DNA from: an uncultured Bacteroides sp.
GTDB lineage: Bacteria > Bacteroidota > Bacteroidia > Bacteroidales > Bacteroidaceae
DNA length: 64,000 nt
NCBI GenBank assembly: GCA_944320865.1
Contig: CALUJC010000003.1
Span: 47,519-111,518 of the forward strand
Reading direction: 5' to 3'
Shown here piece by piece: positions 1 through 8,041 of this stretch. The notes below the pieces were generated by a model, which saw only the letters and a list, made by a program, of their open reading frames with translations, had not been told where the DNA came from and searched no databases. Both the position numbers and the translations under genes were made by a program. Numbering within the stretch: position 1 is the first letter of the stretch; the number at the start of each line of letters is the position of its first letter.

Positions 1-196
1 CACCCTGCTGGACGACTATTCTTTCCCCATCCCCGCCGGGGCGCAGGCCTATGTGTCGGGCGAGATGCTTTTTGCCCCCGTGGTGTTCCTGTGTGCGTTG
101 CTGGTGTGCGTGGTGCTCAACCTGCTCTCGGCCCTGGTGCCGGCGTGGATGTCGCTGCGCAAGCCCATCGTCTATTCACTGTATGAACGCCGCTAA
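1..196 (+). CDS. ABC transporter permease, C-terminal fragment (cut by window edge)
   Basis: Only the last 64 codons are present, read from base 2 to a TAA at 194-196. The fragment has one hydrophobic stretch (FAPVVFLCALLVCVVLNLLS) followed by a short charged tail with PAW and YSLYERR. This matches the last membrane segment and tail of the MacB/FtsX permeases that follow, where NLLS-x-PAWRA motifs recur. It is therefore most likely another permease of the same cluster. The next permease starts 25 bases downstream, so the two are probably co-transcribed. Substrate cannot be judged from this fragment. Confidence 0.75.
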   Translation, partial: TLLDDYSFPIPAGAQAYVSGEMLFAPVVFLCALLVCVVLNLLSALVPAWMSLRKPIVYSLYERR

Positions 197-221
197 CCAC
201 TAATCACTAAACGCTACAATA

Positions 222-1514
222 ATGTTCCTACTGATATTGAAAACCCTTTGGGCACGCCGCCGGCGCAACGGCTGGCTGCTTGCCGAACTGATACTGGTGT
301 GCGTCCTGTCGTGGGCCATCTTCGACCCCGTGCTGGTGCTCACCCACGACCGTCGTTTGCCTCTGGGCTTCGACCCCAATCGCCTCTGCCTCCTGTCGGT
401 GGACATGCTTCATCCCCAGGCACCGGGCTACGACCCCGCTGCTGCCGACTCTGCCGGGCGCGTCGATGCCTTTCTCAACCTGGTGCAGCGTGTCCGCCAG
501 CATCCCGATGTGGAGCTGAGTACGCCGGTGTATGCTTACTCCTTCCCCTGTTCGCAAGGCAATACCTCCGGCGCCTATACCGCCGAGGGCGACTCGGTGG
601 ACAGGAATGTGGGCATCATCTACTACTTGCCCCATACGCAGTTTTTCGAGACCTACGGCTTCCAGGCCTGCAAAGGGCCTTCGCCAGAAGAACTGTCCGA
701 TGTCTCCGGCTTCCAGCTGGTGCTGACGGAGAGCACACTGCGCACCTTCTTCCACACCGACGACCCGCGCGGCAAGCGCTTCTGGGAGTGCGGCGAGGGA
801 GACACTACCTATATCCCCGTCTCCGGCGCGGTGGGCACCATCCGCTACCGCACCACGTGGCGGCCCAATGCCCTGGGCTTCCTGCCCATGTTCGAGAGCG
901 ACTTGGCGGAAAGTATTCCGGCCGATATGAGGATAGTGCTTCGCCTCAAGGAGGGCGTCAGCATGGAGCGCTTCGTGCACGACTTCCAGCCCTGGATGCT
1001 GGCCAACGTGCGTGCCGGCAACCTCTACGCCCGCGACCTCACGCCTTATCCCCGTTTCATCAAGGGGCAGGAGGATGCCGAGGTAGGCTCCATCTATCAG
1101 CGCAACCTGCTGGTGGCCGTGTTCTTCCTGGTCAACCTGTGCCTGGGCGTAGTCGGCACCTTCTGGCTGCAAACACGCACCCGGCGCGAGGAGATAGGCG
1201 TGATGCTGTCGTTCGGCGCAACGCCGCGCCGCATCGTGGGCCTGCTGCTGGGCGAGGGGGCGGTGCTTACCACCTTGTCCGTGCTGGTGGGTTGCTTCAT
1301 CTACCTGCAATACGCCCTGTCCGAGGGGCTGGCGGTAGTCAACGAATGGATTGAGCCTACGGAAACCTACTGGGTGGACAACTTCCCGCTGCACTTCCTG
1401 GCCGTATCCGCCTTCGTGTACGTGCTGCTGCTCGTGGTGGTGCTGGTGGGCGTGTACATCCCGGCACGGCGTATCAGCCGCATTCCGCCTACCGAGGCGC
1501 TGCGGGACGAGTAA
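222..1514 (+). CDS. MacB/FtsX-family ABC transporter permease
   Basis: This 430-residue protein has one membrane segment near residues 17-36, a large extracytoplasmic region, and three hydrophobic segments in the last 150 residues. That is the MacB-PCD plus FtsX layout. The region after the second membrane segment (RTRREEIGVMLSFGATPRR) is the conserved cytoplasmic loop that contacts the ATPase in this family. It resembles the permeases at 3863 and 6644 more than those at 2330 and 5162, so the cluster holds two permease types. An ATPase gene follows after 124 bases. MacB-type systems move substrates or transmit force from the periplasm; the substrate here is unknown. Confidence 0.85.
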   Translation: MFLLILKTLWARRRRNGWLLAELILVCVLSWAIFDPVLVLTHDRRLPLGFDPNRLCLLSVDMLHPQAPGYDPAAADSAGRVDAFLNLVQRVRQHPDVELSTPVYAYSFPCSQGNTSGAYTAEGDSVDRNVGIIYYLPHTQFFETYGFQACKGPSPEELSDVSGFQLVLTESTLRTFFHTDDPRGKRFWECGEGDTTYIPVSGAVGTIRYRTTWRPNALGFLPMFESDLAESIPADMRIVLRLKEGVSMERFVHDFQPWMLANVRAGNLYARDLTPYPRFIKGQEDAEVGSIYQRNLLVAVFFLVNLCLGVVGTFWLQTRTRREEIGVMLSFGATPRRIVGLLLGEGAVLTTLSVLVGCFIYLQYALSEGLAVVNEWIEPTETYWVDNFPLHFLAVSAFVYVLLLVVVLVGVYIPARRISRIPPTEALRDE

Positions 1515-1600
1515 GATTAGTGGTTAACGGTTAGTGATGAGTGATTAATGCACAGTTGTTGCAGCACATTAATCACTAACCGCTAAACACTAAACACTGA
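1515..1600. repeat. Short inverted repeat made of TTAGTGATTA-like words
   Basis: Between a permease and the ATPase gene, GTGATTAATG at 1541-1550 pairs with CATTAATCAC at 1567-1576. The similarity extends outward as GGTTAGTGAT against ATCACTAACC. The words CACTAATCACTAAACGCTA also occur at 198-216 upstream of the first complete permease. The structure has no U-tract, so it is not an obvious terminator. It lies directly 3' of a stop codon, like the larger arrays in this window. Confidence 0.6.
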
Positions 1601-1638
1601 TTGACAGACAACATTAAATTCACTAAAACATTTATATT

Positions 1639-2310
1639 ATGAGTATGATTAAACTGACAGCGGTGAACAAAATCTACCGCACGGACGAAATTGAGACACA
1701 AGCCTTGGAGAACGTGAACCTCGAAGTAGAGAAGGGCGAATTCCTCAGCATCATGGGGCCTTCCGGTTGCGGAAAGTCCACGTTGCTCAACATCATGGGT
1801 CTGCTGGACCTGCCCACCAGCGGCACGGTGGAGATTGCCGGGACGGACACCACGGGCATGAAGGACAAGGAGCTGGCCGCCTTCCGCAACCGCAACCTGG
1901 GCTTCGTGTTCCAGTCGTTCCACCTGATTAACTCGCTCAACGTCATCGACAACGTGGAGTTGCCTTTGCTCTACCGCCACATGCCGGCCAAGGAACGCCG
2001 CCGCCTGGCCGAGGAGGTGCTGGCCAAGGTGGGCCTGACGCACCGCATGCGCCACATGCCCACCCAGCTCTCCGGCGGACAGTGCCAGCGTGTGGCCATA
2101 GCCCGTGCCATTGTGGGCAACCCCGAGATTGTGCTGGCCGACGAACCTACCGGTAACCTGGACTCGAAGATGGGCGCCGAGGTGATGGAGATACTCCACA
2201 CGCTGAATAAGGAAGACGGCCGAACCATCGTGATGGTGACGCACAACGAGGAGCAGGCCAAGCAGACCAGCCGCACCGTGCGCTTCTTCGACGGAAGGCA
2301 GATAGGGTAA
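1639..2310 (+). CDS. ABC transporter ATP-binding protein (LolD/MacB type)
   Basis: A 223-residue ATPase with every motif of the family: Walker A GPSGCGKST at residues 40-48, a Q-loop (FVFQSFHLI), the signature LSGGQ near 143, Walker B with VLADEPTG near 165, and the switch histidine in MVTHNEE. Length and order match LolD/YknY-type subunits that energise MacB/FtsX permeases. It is the only ATPase in the cluster, lying after permease 222-1514 and 20 bases before permease 2330-3622. It probably serves all the permeases here, which is an inference. It acts as a dimer on the cytoplasmic face of the inner membrane. Confidence 0.93.
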   Translation: MSMIKLTAVNKIYRTDEIETQALENVNLEVEKGEFLSIMGPSGCGKSTLLNIMGLLDLPTSGTVEIAGTDTTGMKDKELAAFRNRNLGFVFQSFHLINSLNVIDNVELPLLYRHMPAKERRRLAEEVLAKVGLTHRMRHMPTQLSGGQCQRVAIARAIVGNPEIVLADEPTGNLDSKMGAEVMEILHTLNKEDGRTIVMVTHNEEQAKQTSRTVRFFDGRQIG

Positions 2311-2329
2311 CGCTAAAAACAGACGCATT

Positions 2330-3622
2330 ATGATTAAGCAATATTTCATGCAAGCCCTGTCCCAACTGAGGCAGCAACCCCTCATCAGCCTGGTGACGGT
2401 GGCGGGCACGGCGCTCTCCATCTTGCTCATCATGCTGGTGGTGATGATACAGCAGGTGCAGGTAGAGCCGTTTGCACCCGAGAGCAACCGCGACCGCATG
2501 CTGCACGTGAAGTGGCAAAGCATATCCAACGAGGAGTGGGGCGACGGCACCAGCAACGGTCCCTGGAGTGCAAGCGCCCTCCACGAAGTGTATGGCGGGC
2601 TCACTACGGCCGAGGCGGTGACCATCTACAGCGTGTGGACCGCCCCGATGCCGGTCAACCTGCCCGGGCAACCCGCCCGCTCGGTGGATGCGCGGACCAC
2701 GGATGCCGACTTCTGGCACGTGTTCGACTTCGCCTTCGTGGACGGCAAGCCTTTCAGCGAGGCCGATGTCCGCTCCGGTCTGCCCGTGGCGGTGATGACG
2801 GAGAGCGTGGCACGCGCCCTCTTCGGCACCGTGCAGGCTGCGGGGAGGGAGTTCCTGCTGGCCCATGCTCCCTTCCGCGTGGCGGGAGTGGTGAAAGACG
2901 TGTCCACGCTGGCCTCCACGGCCTACTCGCAGCTGTGGGCGCCCTATACCGCGATGGACGAGGAAGGCAACACGTGGAACGACGGCCTGGCGGGCATGAT
3001 GTCGTGCACCATCCTGGCCAAGACGCGCGCCGACTTCCCCGCCATCCGCGAGGAGTGCAACCGACGGCTGGCCGCCTTCAACACCACCATCAGCGAGCAG
3101 GGCTGGAAGATAGTGAACCGCAACCGCCCCTACGACCAGGAGAAGAACGTCCTCAGCTTCGGCGCCAACTACGAGCCCGACGTCCGCCAGGCACGCCGCC
3201 AGCGGTGGGTCACCTTCGCCATCCTGCTGCTGGTGCCCGCCATCAACCTGAGCAGCATGACGCAGAGCCGCCTGCGCCAGCGCGTCAGCGAGATAGGCGT
3301 GCGCCGTGCCTTCGGCTGCACCCGTGCCGAGCTCATCGGCCAGTTGCTGTGGGAGAACCTCATCGTCACCCTGCTGGCCGGCGTGCTGGGGCTGCTGCTC
3401 AGCCTGGCCTTCGCCTACGGGGGCAGCCACCTGCTCTTCGCGCAAGAGTACAGCCAGACGCTCAACCCGCCCGCTGTCGACGCCTCCATCCTCATCCACG
3501 CCTCCACCTTCGGCTGGGCCCTGCTGTTCTGCTTCGTGCTCAACCTGCTCAGCACCGGCATCCCCGCCTGGCGTGCCGCGCGGATGAACGTGGTAGAGGC
3601 CATCGGGGGGAGGCTGCACTAA
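2330..3622 (+). CDS. MacB/FtsX-family ABC transporter permease
   Basis: This 430-residue protein begins with an amphipathic stretch and a membrane segment (LISLVTVAGTALSILLIMLV). A periplasmic MacB-PCD domain and three C-terminal membrane segments follow. The cytoplasmic loop reads RQRVSEIGVRRAFGCTRAEL, and the third segment begins with PAINLSSM, shared with the permease at 5162. These two form the longer-loop class in the cluster, and each is followed by a permease of the other class, as if they work as A/B heterodimers. It starts 20 bases after the ATPase gene, consistent with one operon. An array of 23-bp repeats follows its stop codon. Confidence 0.88.
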   Translation: MIKQYFMQALSQLRQQPLISLVTVAGTALSILLIMLVVMIQQVQVEPFAPESNRDRMLHVKWQSISNEEWGDGTSNGPWSASALHEVYGGLTTAEAVTIYSVWTAPMPVNLPGQPARSVDARTTDADFWHVFDFAFVDGKPFSEADVRSGLPVAVMTESVARALFGTVQAAGREFLLAHAPFRVAGVVKDVSTLASTAYSQLWAPYTAMDEEGNTWNDGLAGMMSCTILAKTRADFPAIREECNRRLAAFNTTISEQGWKIVNRNRPYDQEKNVLSFGANYEPDVRQARRQRWVTFAILLLVPAINLSSMTQSRLRQRVSEIGVRRAFGCTRAELIGQLLWENLIVTLLAGVLGLLLSLAFAYGGSHLLFAQEYSQTLNPPAVDASILIHASTFGWALLFCFVLNLLSTGIPAWRAARMNVVEAIGGRLH

Positions 3623-3637
3623 GGGGGAGGCTATTAC

Positions 3638-3844
3638 CCGATGCGGTAACGGCCTGTTACCCGAGTATGCGATAGACCATCGTCCGAGTATGCGATAGAC
3701 CATCGTCCGAGTATGCGATGGACCTTCGTCCGAGTATGCGATGGACCGCCGTCCGAGTATGTGGCGGTCTACCACCCGATGCGGTGGCGGTCTGCCACCC
3801 GATGCGGTGGCGGTCTGCCACCCGGATAGGTGGCGGTCAAACAG
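3638..3844. repeat. Tandem hairpin array, nine units of exactly 23 bp
   Basis: Units start at 3638, 3661, 3684, 3707, 3730, 3753, 3776, 3799 and 3822, an exact 23-bp period. The middle of each unit can pair. The first gives GGTAAC-GGCCT-GTTACC, units 2-3 give CGAT-AGACC-ATCG, and the later units give GGTGGC-GGTCT-GCCACC. Stems differ widely, yet loop and period are kept; the loop appears as GGTCT or as its reverse complement AGACC. The array starts 15 bases after a permease stop codon and ends 18 bases before the next permease on the same strand. No U-tract follows any hairpin. Confidence 0.9.
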
Positions 3845-3862
3845 ATATTTGAACCATAACCA

Positions 3863-5134
3863 ATGATAACGATGCAAAAGAAACTTCTTACACAGATACG
3901 AAACGAGTGGCGCAGCAACCTGTGGCTGGCCCTCGAACTGCTGGTGGTGAGCGTGGTGATGTGGTACATCGTCGATCTGCTGTATTGCCGCGTGGCTACC
4001 TATCTGGAGCCGCGTGGCTTCGACACCGAGCACTGCTACCTGCTCACCATGCGCGAGCTGACGGACAAGAGCCCCGACTACCACCCTTACGCCTCCGGCA
4101 AGGAGGTCAGGAACGACATCCTGGAGCTGGTGGAACGCCTGCGCCGCCGCCCCGGGGTGGAGGCCGTCAGCCTGTCGCAGAACTCCTATCCCTACAACGG
4201 CAGCAATGGCAACGGCCGCATCAGCTACGACACCCTGGTGTCGCCCGAGGCCATCTGCCGGCTGGTGACGCCGGACTTCATGCGCGTGTTCCGCTACCAA
4301 GGCGCCCGGGGCGAGACGCCCGAGCAGCTGGCCGAGGTGTTGAAGCGCGGCGAGTTCCTGGCCTCGGAGAACCTCTACCTCAACAAGCACTTCGACATCA
4401 AGCAGCTGACGGGCAAGGACGGTTTCCACCTCTTTGGCGACACCACCATGAGCTACCGCCTGGGCGCCGTGCTGCAGGACGTGCGCTACTGCGACTACGA
4501 GGAAGGTCGCTTCTGCCGCAGCTTCGCCTACAACCTGGAAGAGCTGGCACGCTACAACCCCGGATACATCAATACGGACAACGAGCTGTGCCTGCGCGTC
4601 ACCCCGCAGGAAGACCACGACTTCATAGCCCGCCTCAAGGCCGACAGCGAGGGCCAGCTGCGCGTGGGCAACATCTACCTGAGCGACGTGCGCAGCTTTG
4701 CCGACATCCGCCGCAGCTATCAGCAGGGATACAGCAACCAGCTGCGCAACTACCTGGTGGGCATGGGCTTCCTGATGCTGAACATCTTCCTCGGTCTGCT
4801 GGGCACCTTCTGGTTCCGCACGCAGCAACGCCGGGGCGAGATAGCCCTGCACAAGGTGCACGGGGCCACGAGCCGGGCCGTGTTCAGCCGCCTGCTGGGC
4901 GAGGGGATGCTGCTGTTGCTCATTGTCACCCCGCTGGCCTTGCTGGTGGACTACGTCCTGGCCTCCGCCGAACTGAATGCCTGGCGCGGGGGCACCACGC
5001 TCCAAGCCGGGCGGTTGCTGGCCTGCGCCGGAGTGTCGTTCCTCCTCATTGCGCTGATGATAACCGTTGGCATCTGCATCCCCGCCCGCAAGGCCATGCG
5101 CGTACAGCCCGCCGAGGCTCTTCACGATGAATAA
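3863..5134 (+). CDS. MacB/FtsX-family ABC transporter permease
   Basis: A 423-residue permease with an N-terminal membrane segment (LWLALELLVVSVVMWYIVDLL), a periplasmic region and three C-terminal membrane segments. The ATPase-facing loop is RTQQRRGEIALHKVHGATSR, and the protein ends in QPAEALHDE. The same ending occurs at 6644-7960, and a similar PTEALRDE at 222-1514. These three therefore form one paralogous class. Translation could also begin at the in-frame ATG at 3872, giving MQKKLLTQIRNEW. The next permease begins 27 bases after the stop. Substrate is unknown. Confidence 0.87.
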   Translation: MITMQKKLLTQIRNEWRSNLWLALELLVVSVVMWYIVDLLYCRVATYLEPRGFDTEHCYLLTMRELTDKSPDYHPYASGKEVRNDILELVERLRRRPGVEAVSLSQNSYPYNGSNGNGRISYDTLVSPEAICRLVTPDFMRVFRYQGARGETPEQLAEVLKRGEFLASENLYLNKHFDIKQLTGKDGFHLFGDTTMSYRLGAVLQDVRYCDYEEGRFCRSFAYNLEELARYNPGYINTDNELCLRVTPQEDHDFIARLKADSEGQLRVGNIYLSDVRSFADIRRSYQQGYSNQLRNYLVGMGFLMLNIFLGLLGTFWFRTQQRRGEIALHKVHGATSRAVFSRLLGEGMLLLLIVTPLALLVDYVLASAELNAWRGGTTLQAGRLLACAGVSFLLIALMITVGICIPARKAMRVQPAEALHDE

Positions 5135-5161
5135 GACTACTTATAAAAACGAATACACACT

Positions 5162-6445
5162 ATGTTTAGACTCTATTTGCAACAAGCCCTTTACCACCTG
5201 CGCGAGAATCCCATCATCACGTGGGTGTCGGTGCTGGGCACGGCGTTGTCCATCTGCATCATCATGGTCATTGTCATCACCCTGCGCGCCCGCGTGGCCG
5301 ATTGCGCCCCCGAGGTGAACCGCAGCCGCTCGCTCTACGTGCCCAACATGTCCTACCGCGCCAAGGGAGATGATAGCGGCAACTCGGCCAACTCCATGAT
5401 GTCCGTGCAGACCGGTCGCGAATGCTTCAAGCCGCTCACCACGGCCGAGGCAGTAACCCTTACTTCCGGTAATTATAAGATGCGCGTCTCCCTGCCCGCC
5501 GGCACCAAGCTGGCCGCCGACGCCCGCATGACGGACGAGGATTTCTGGACCGTCTTCCAGTTCCGCTTTCTCGACGGCAAGCCCTTCACGGAGGCCGACG
5601 TGCAGAGCGGTCTGCCCCGCGTCGTGATATCCGCCGGGGTGGCGCGCCGCCTCTTCGGCAAGACGGAAGGCGTGGCCGGGCAGCACCTGGAACTGAACCA
5701 CGTGGACTACCAGGTGGCGGGCGTCGTGGCCGATGTCTCTACCCTGGCCAGCGATGCTTATGCCCAGGTGTGGATACCCTACACGGCGGGCGGTGCCGAA
5801 GACTTGTCGTGGGGCTACAACCTCATGGGCCCCATGAAGGCCGTCATTCTGGCCAAAAGCCCGGCGGACTTCCCCGCCATCCGTGAAGAATGCGAGAAGC
5901 TGCGCCGCAAGTACAACGATGCGCAAGAGGGTGTAGAGGTATTCTACCGCGGCCAGCCCGACACGCAGCTCGCCCACCTCTACCGCAAGTGGTCGTCGGA
6001 GCCGGACATGGCGGGCGTGACCCTGCGCTACGTGACCGTCATGCTTATCCTGCTCATCGTGCCTGCCATCAACCTGAGCAGCATGACCCTCTCCCGCATG
6101 CGCAAGCGGACGGCGGAGATTGGTGTGCGCAAAGCCTTTGGAGCCACGGGCGGCGAGCTGATGCGGCAAGTCTTCCTGGAGAACCTGCTGCTCACCATCC
6201 TGGCGGGCATCCTGGGCCTCTTGTTGAGCTATGGGGCAACGATAGCCTTGAGCGACTTCCTCTTTGGCAACCAGGCCAATGCCATGCTGGCCGGGGAGAC
6301 CACCTTGTCGGCCTCCACCTTGCTCAGTCCCTGGATATTCCTGGCGGCCCTGGCCTTCTGCCTGCTCATGAATCTGCTCAGTGCCGGCATCCCGGCCTGG
6401 CGTGCCTCGCGGATGAACATTGCCGATGCTATTAACCAGAGGTAG
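5162..6445 (+). CDS. MacB/FtsX-family ABC transporter permease
   Basis: This 427-residue permease is a clear paralogue of the one at 2330-3622. Both open with QAL-LR--P-I---SVLGTALSI-like sequence, carry PAINLSSMT before the cytoplasmic loop (RKRTAEIGVRKAFGATGGEL here), and end with SAGIPAWRASRMN. One N-terminal and three C-terminal membrane segments flank a MacB-PCD periplasmic domain. It follows permease 3863-5134 by 27 bases, so both are probably on one transcript and may form a heterodimer. A purine-rich repeat region begins directly after its stop codon. Confidence 0.87.
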   Translation: MFRLYLQQALYHLRENPIITWVSVLGTALSICIIMVIVITLRARVADCAPEVNRSRSLYVPNMSYRAKGDDSGNSANSMMSVQTGRECFKPLTTAEAVTLTSGNYKMRVSLPAGTKLAADARMTDEDFWTVFQFRFLDGKPFTEADVQSGLPRVVISAGVARRLFGKTEGVAGQHLELNHVDYQVAGVVADVSTLASDAYAQVWIPYTAGGAEDLSWGYNLMGPMKAVILAKSPADFPAIREECEKLRRKYNDAQEGVEVFYRGQPDTQLAHLYRKWSSEPDMAGVTLRYVTVMLILLIVPAINLSSMTLSRMRKRTAEIGVRKAFGATGGELMRQVFLENLLLTILAGILGLLLSYGATIALSDFLFGNQANAMLAGETTLSASTLLSPWIFLAALAFCLLMNLLSAGIPAWRASRMNIADAINQR

Positions 6446-6450
6446 AATTT

Positions 6451-6631
6451 AGAAGTCAAGAAGTGAAGTTAAGGAGTCAAGAAGTTAAGAAGTCAAGTAG
6501 CATAGTCTGCTGACTCCTGCCTAACTTCCCAACTGCTTGCTCCCCACTTCTTTCCTTCTTGACTTCTTAACTCCTTAACTTCTTAACTTCTTGACTTCTT
6601 GACTTCTTGACTTCTTGACTCCTTGACTTCT
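6451..6631. repeat. Purine-rich and pyrimidine-rich 8-bp repeats forming a large inverted repeat
   Basis: The left part (6451-6500) is built of words such as AAGTCAAG and AAGTTAAG with a period of about 8 bases. The right part (6545-6631) is built of their complements, CTTCTTGA and CTTCTTAA. The two parts can pair over about 50 bases around a 45-base loop. The element fills most of the gap between two permease genes. Related words (CAAGAAGTCAA and TTGACTTCT) occur again at 12345-12410. No coding potential is evident. Confidence 0.75.
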
Positions 6632-6643
6632 AAAAAAACAACA

Positions 6644-7960
6644 ATGAACTCTATACTGAAACAGATAAAGAACGAATGGAAAGCCAATGCTTTCCTGTTC
6701 ATAGAACTGATGGTAGTGTTCGCCATCTTGTGGTACATACTCGACTGGGTATTTATTACCGGGCGGGTGTACTTTGCCCCCATGGGCTTCGATACCGATC
6801 ATTGCTACGAACTCACGGTGAGCAAGCTCGATGCCAAGTCGCCCCTCTACGACCCCGAACTGACGCCTGAGGACGACATGGATGCCTTTATCGAGATAGC
6901 CGAACGCCTTCGCCACCGCCCGGGCGTGGAGCATGTGGCCATCTCGCAAAACAGCATCCCTTATAACGATGGCAGCAACGGTTTTACCGTGTGCGTAGAT
7001 ACCGTGCCGGTCAACACCATGCGGCGCTGGATTCAGCCCGAATTCTTCCAAGTGTTCCAGCTGCAGGGCGTGGCCGTGCTGGGTGAAGACGGGCGGACGG
7101 TGTACACCACCAGTGCCGACTCGTTGGCATGGGCATTACGCAGCCGTCCGGAGGCCTTGGTGCTGTCCAAGAATTTTGTGTCCGACACGCGCCATGCCGA
7201 GTTGGGCTTGCACGATGCCTTGCCCTTGCTGGGACGTTCCTTGCCGGTGAATTTCCCGGAGAATGACTTCCGCATGCCCGTCACCGGCATTTGCCAACCC
7301 ATGCGCTGGAGCCATTTTGATACCTCCGAGCAATGGGGAGGCCCCGTGATTGCTACCGACCTGCCGCGCGAAACGATGATAGCCTTCGGCAACCCCATGT
7401 ACCTGCAACTCAGCCTGCGCGTAAGTCCCGATGCCGACGGCGGGCAAGCCTTCATGGAGGCCCTGATGGACGATGCCGACCGCCAGTACCGCGTGGGCAA
7501 CGTCTTCTTGCTGGACGTGCAGCCCTTTGACGACCTGCGCTACGTGATGGAACTGGAGGACGTGAACGAGGTGCGCACACAGCTCTGCATACTGGGCTTC
7601 CTGCTGCTCAACATCTTCCTGGGCGTGATAGGCACCTTCTGGTTCCGCACGCAGCACCGCCGGCAAGAGGTGGCCTTGCGCATGGCCATGGGCAGCACGC
7701 GCCGGGGAGTATTTGCCCGCCTGATGGGTGAAGGGCTGCTGCTCCTGAGCCTTGCCGCCATTCCTGCCCTGCTGATAGCCTTCAACTTAGGCCTTGCCGA
7801 GCTGGTTGAGGTGGACCGCGTGGCGTTCAATGCCTCTCGCTTCCTGGTGTGCATAGCGGCCGCATGGGCGCTGATGGCATTGATGATTGTGGTAGGCATC
7901 TGGTATCCGGCCGGCAGGGCCATGCAGGTGCAGCCGGCTGAGGCGTTGCACGATGAGTAA
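6644..7960 (+). CDS. MacB/FtsX-family ABC transporter permease
   Basis: This 438-residue protein is a third member of the class seen at 222 and 3863. It has an N-terminal membrane segment (AFLFIELMVVFAILWYILDW), a long periplasmic part, and the cytoplasmic loop RTQHRRQEVALRMAMGSTRR. It ends with three membrane segments and QPAEALHDE. An ATG 21 bases upstream (6623) is in frame but lies inside the repeat element, so I chose the start MNSILKQIKNEWKANAF, which aligns with the paralogue's MQKKLLTQIRNEW. It is the last gene of the transporter cluster and is followed by a strong bidirectional terminator. Confidence 0.87.
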   Translation: MNSILKQIKNEWKANAFLFIELMVVFAILWYILDWVFITGRVYFAPMGFDTDHCYELTVSKLDAKSPLYDPELTPEDDMDAFIEIAERLRHRPGVEHVAISQNSIPYNDGSNGFTVCVDTVPVNTMRRWIQPEFFQVFQLQGVAVLGEDGRTVYTTSADSLAWALRSRPEALVLSKNFVSDTRHAELGLHDALPLLGRSLPVNFPENDFRMPVTGICQPMRWSHFDTSEQWGGPVIATDLPRETMIAFGNPMYLQLSLRVSPDADGGQAFMEALMDDADRQYRVGNVFLLDVQPFDDLRYVMELEDVNEVRTQLCILGFLLLNIFLGVIGTFWFRTQHRRQEVALRMAMGSTRRGVFARLMGEGLLLLSLAAIPALLIAFNLGLAELVEVDRVAFNASRFLVCIAAAWALMALMIVVGIWYPAGRAMQVQPAEALHDE

Positions 7961-7979
7961 GCGGAGTGCAAAGCATAAA

Positions 7980-8014
7980 GAGAGGGGCGCGAATGCAGTT
8001 TTCGCGCCCCTCTC
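7980..8014. terminator. Bidirectional intrinsic terminator
   Basis: The 14-base arm GAGAGGGGCGCGAA (7980-7993) pairs perfectly with TTCGCGCCCCTCTC (8001-8014) around a 7-base loop and is followed by CATTTTC. It lies between the convergent permease cluster and the glutamate dehydrogenase gene and can serve both. The adjacent CAATTGTTAATTGTCAATTG (8021-8040) is a small AT-rich inverted repeat. Confidence 0.85.
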
Positions 8015-8041
8015 CATTTTCAATTGTTAATTGTCAATTGT

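Noticed and set aside
2147-5125. Long minus-strand open frame of 992 codons
   Set aside because: It crosses the stop and start of two permease genes and the repeat array, and its sequence is rich in Gln, His and Ala with no domain. It is an antisense shadow of GC-rich coding DNA.
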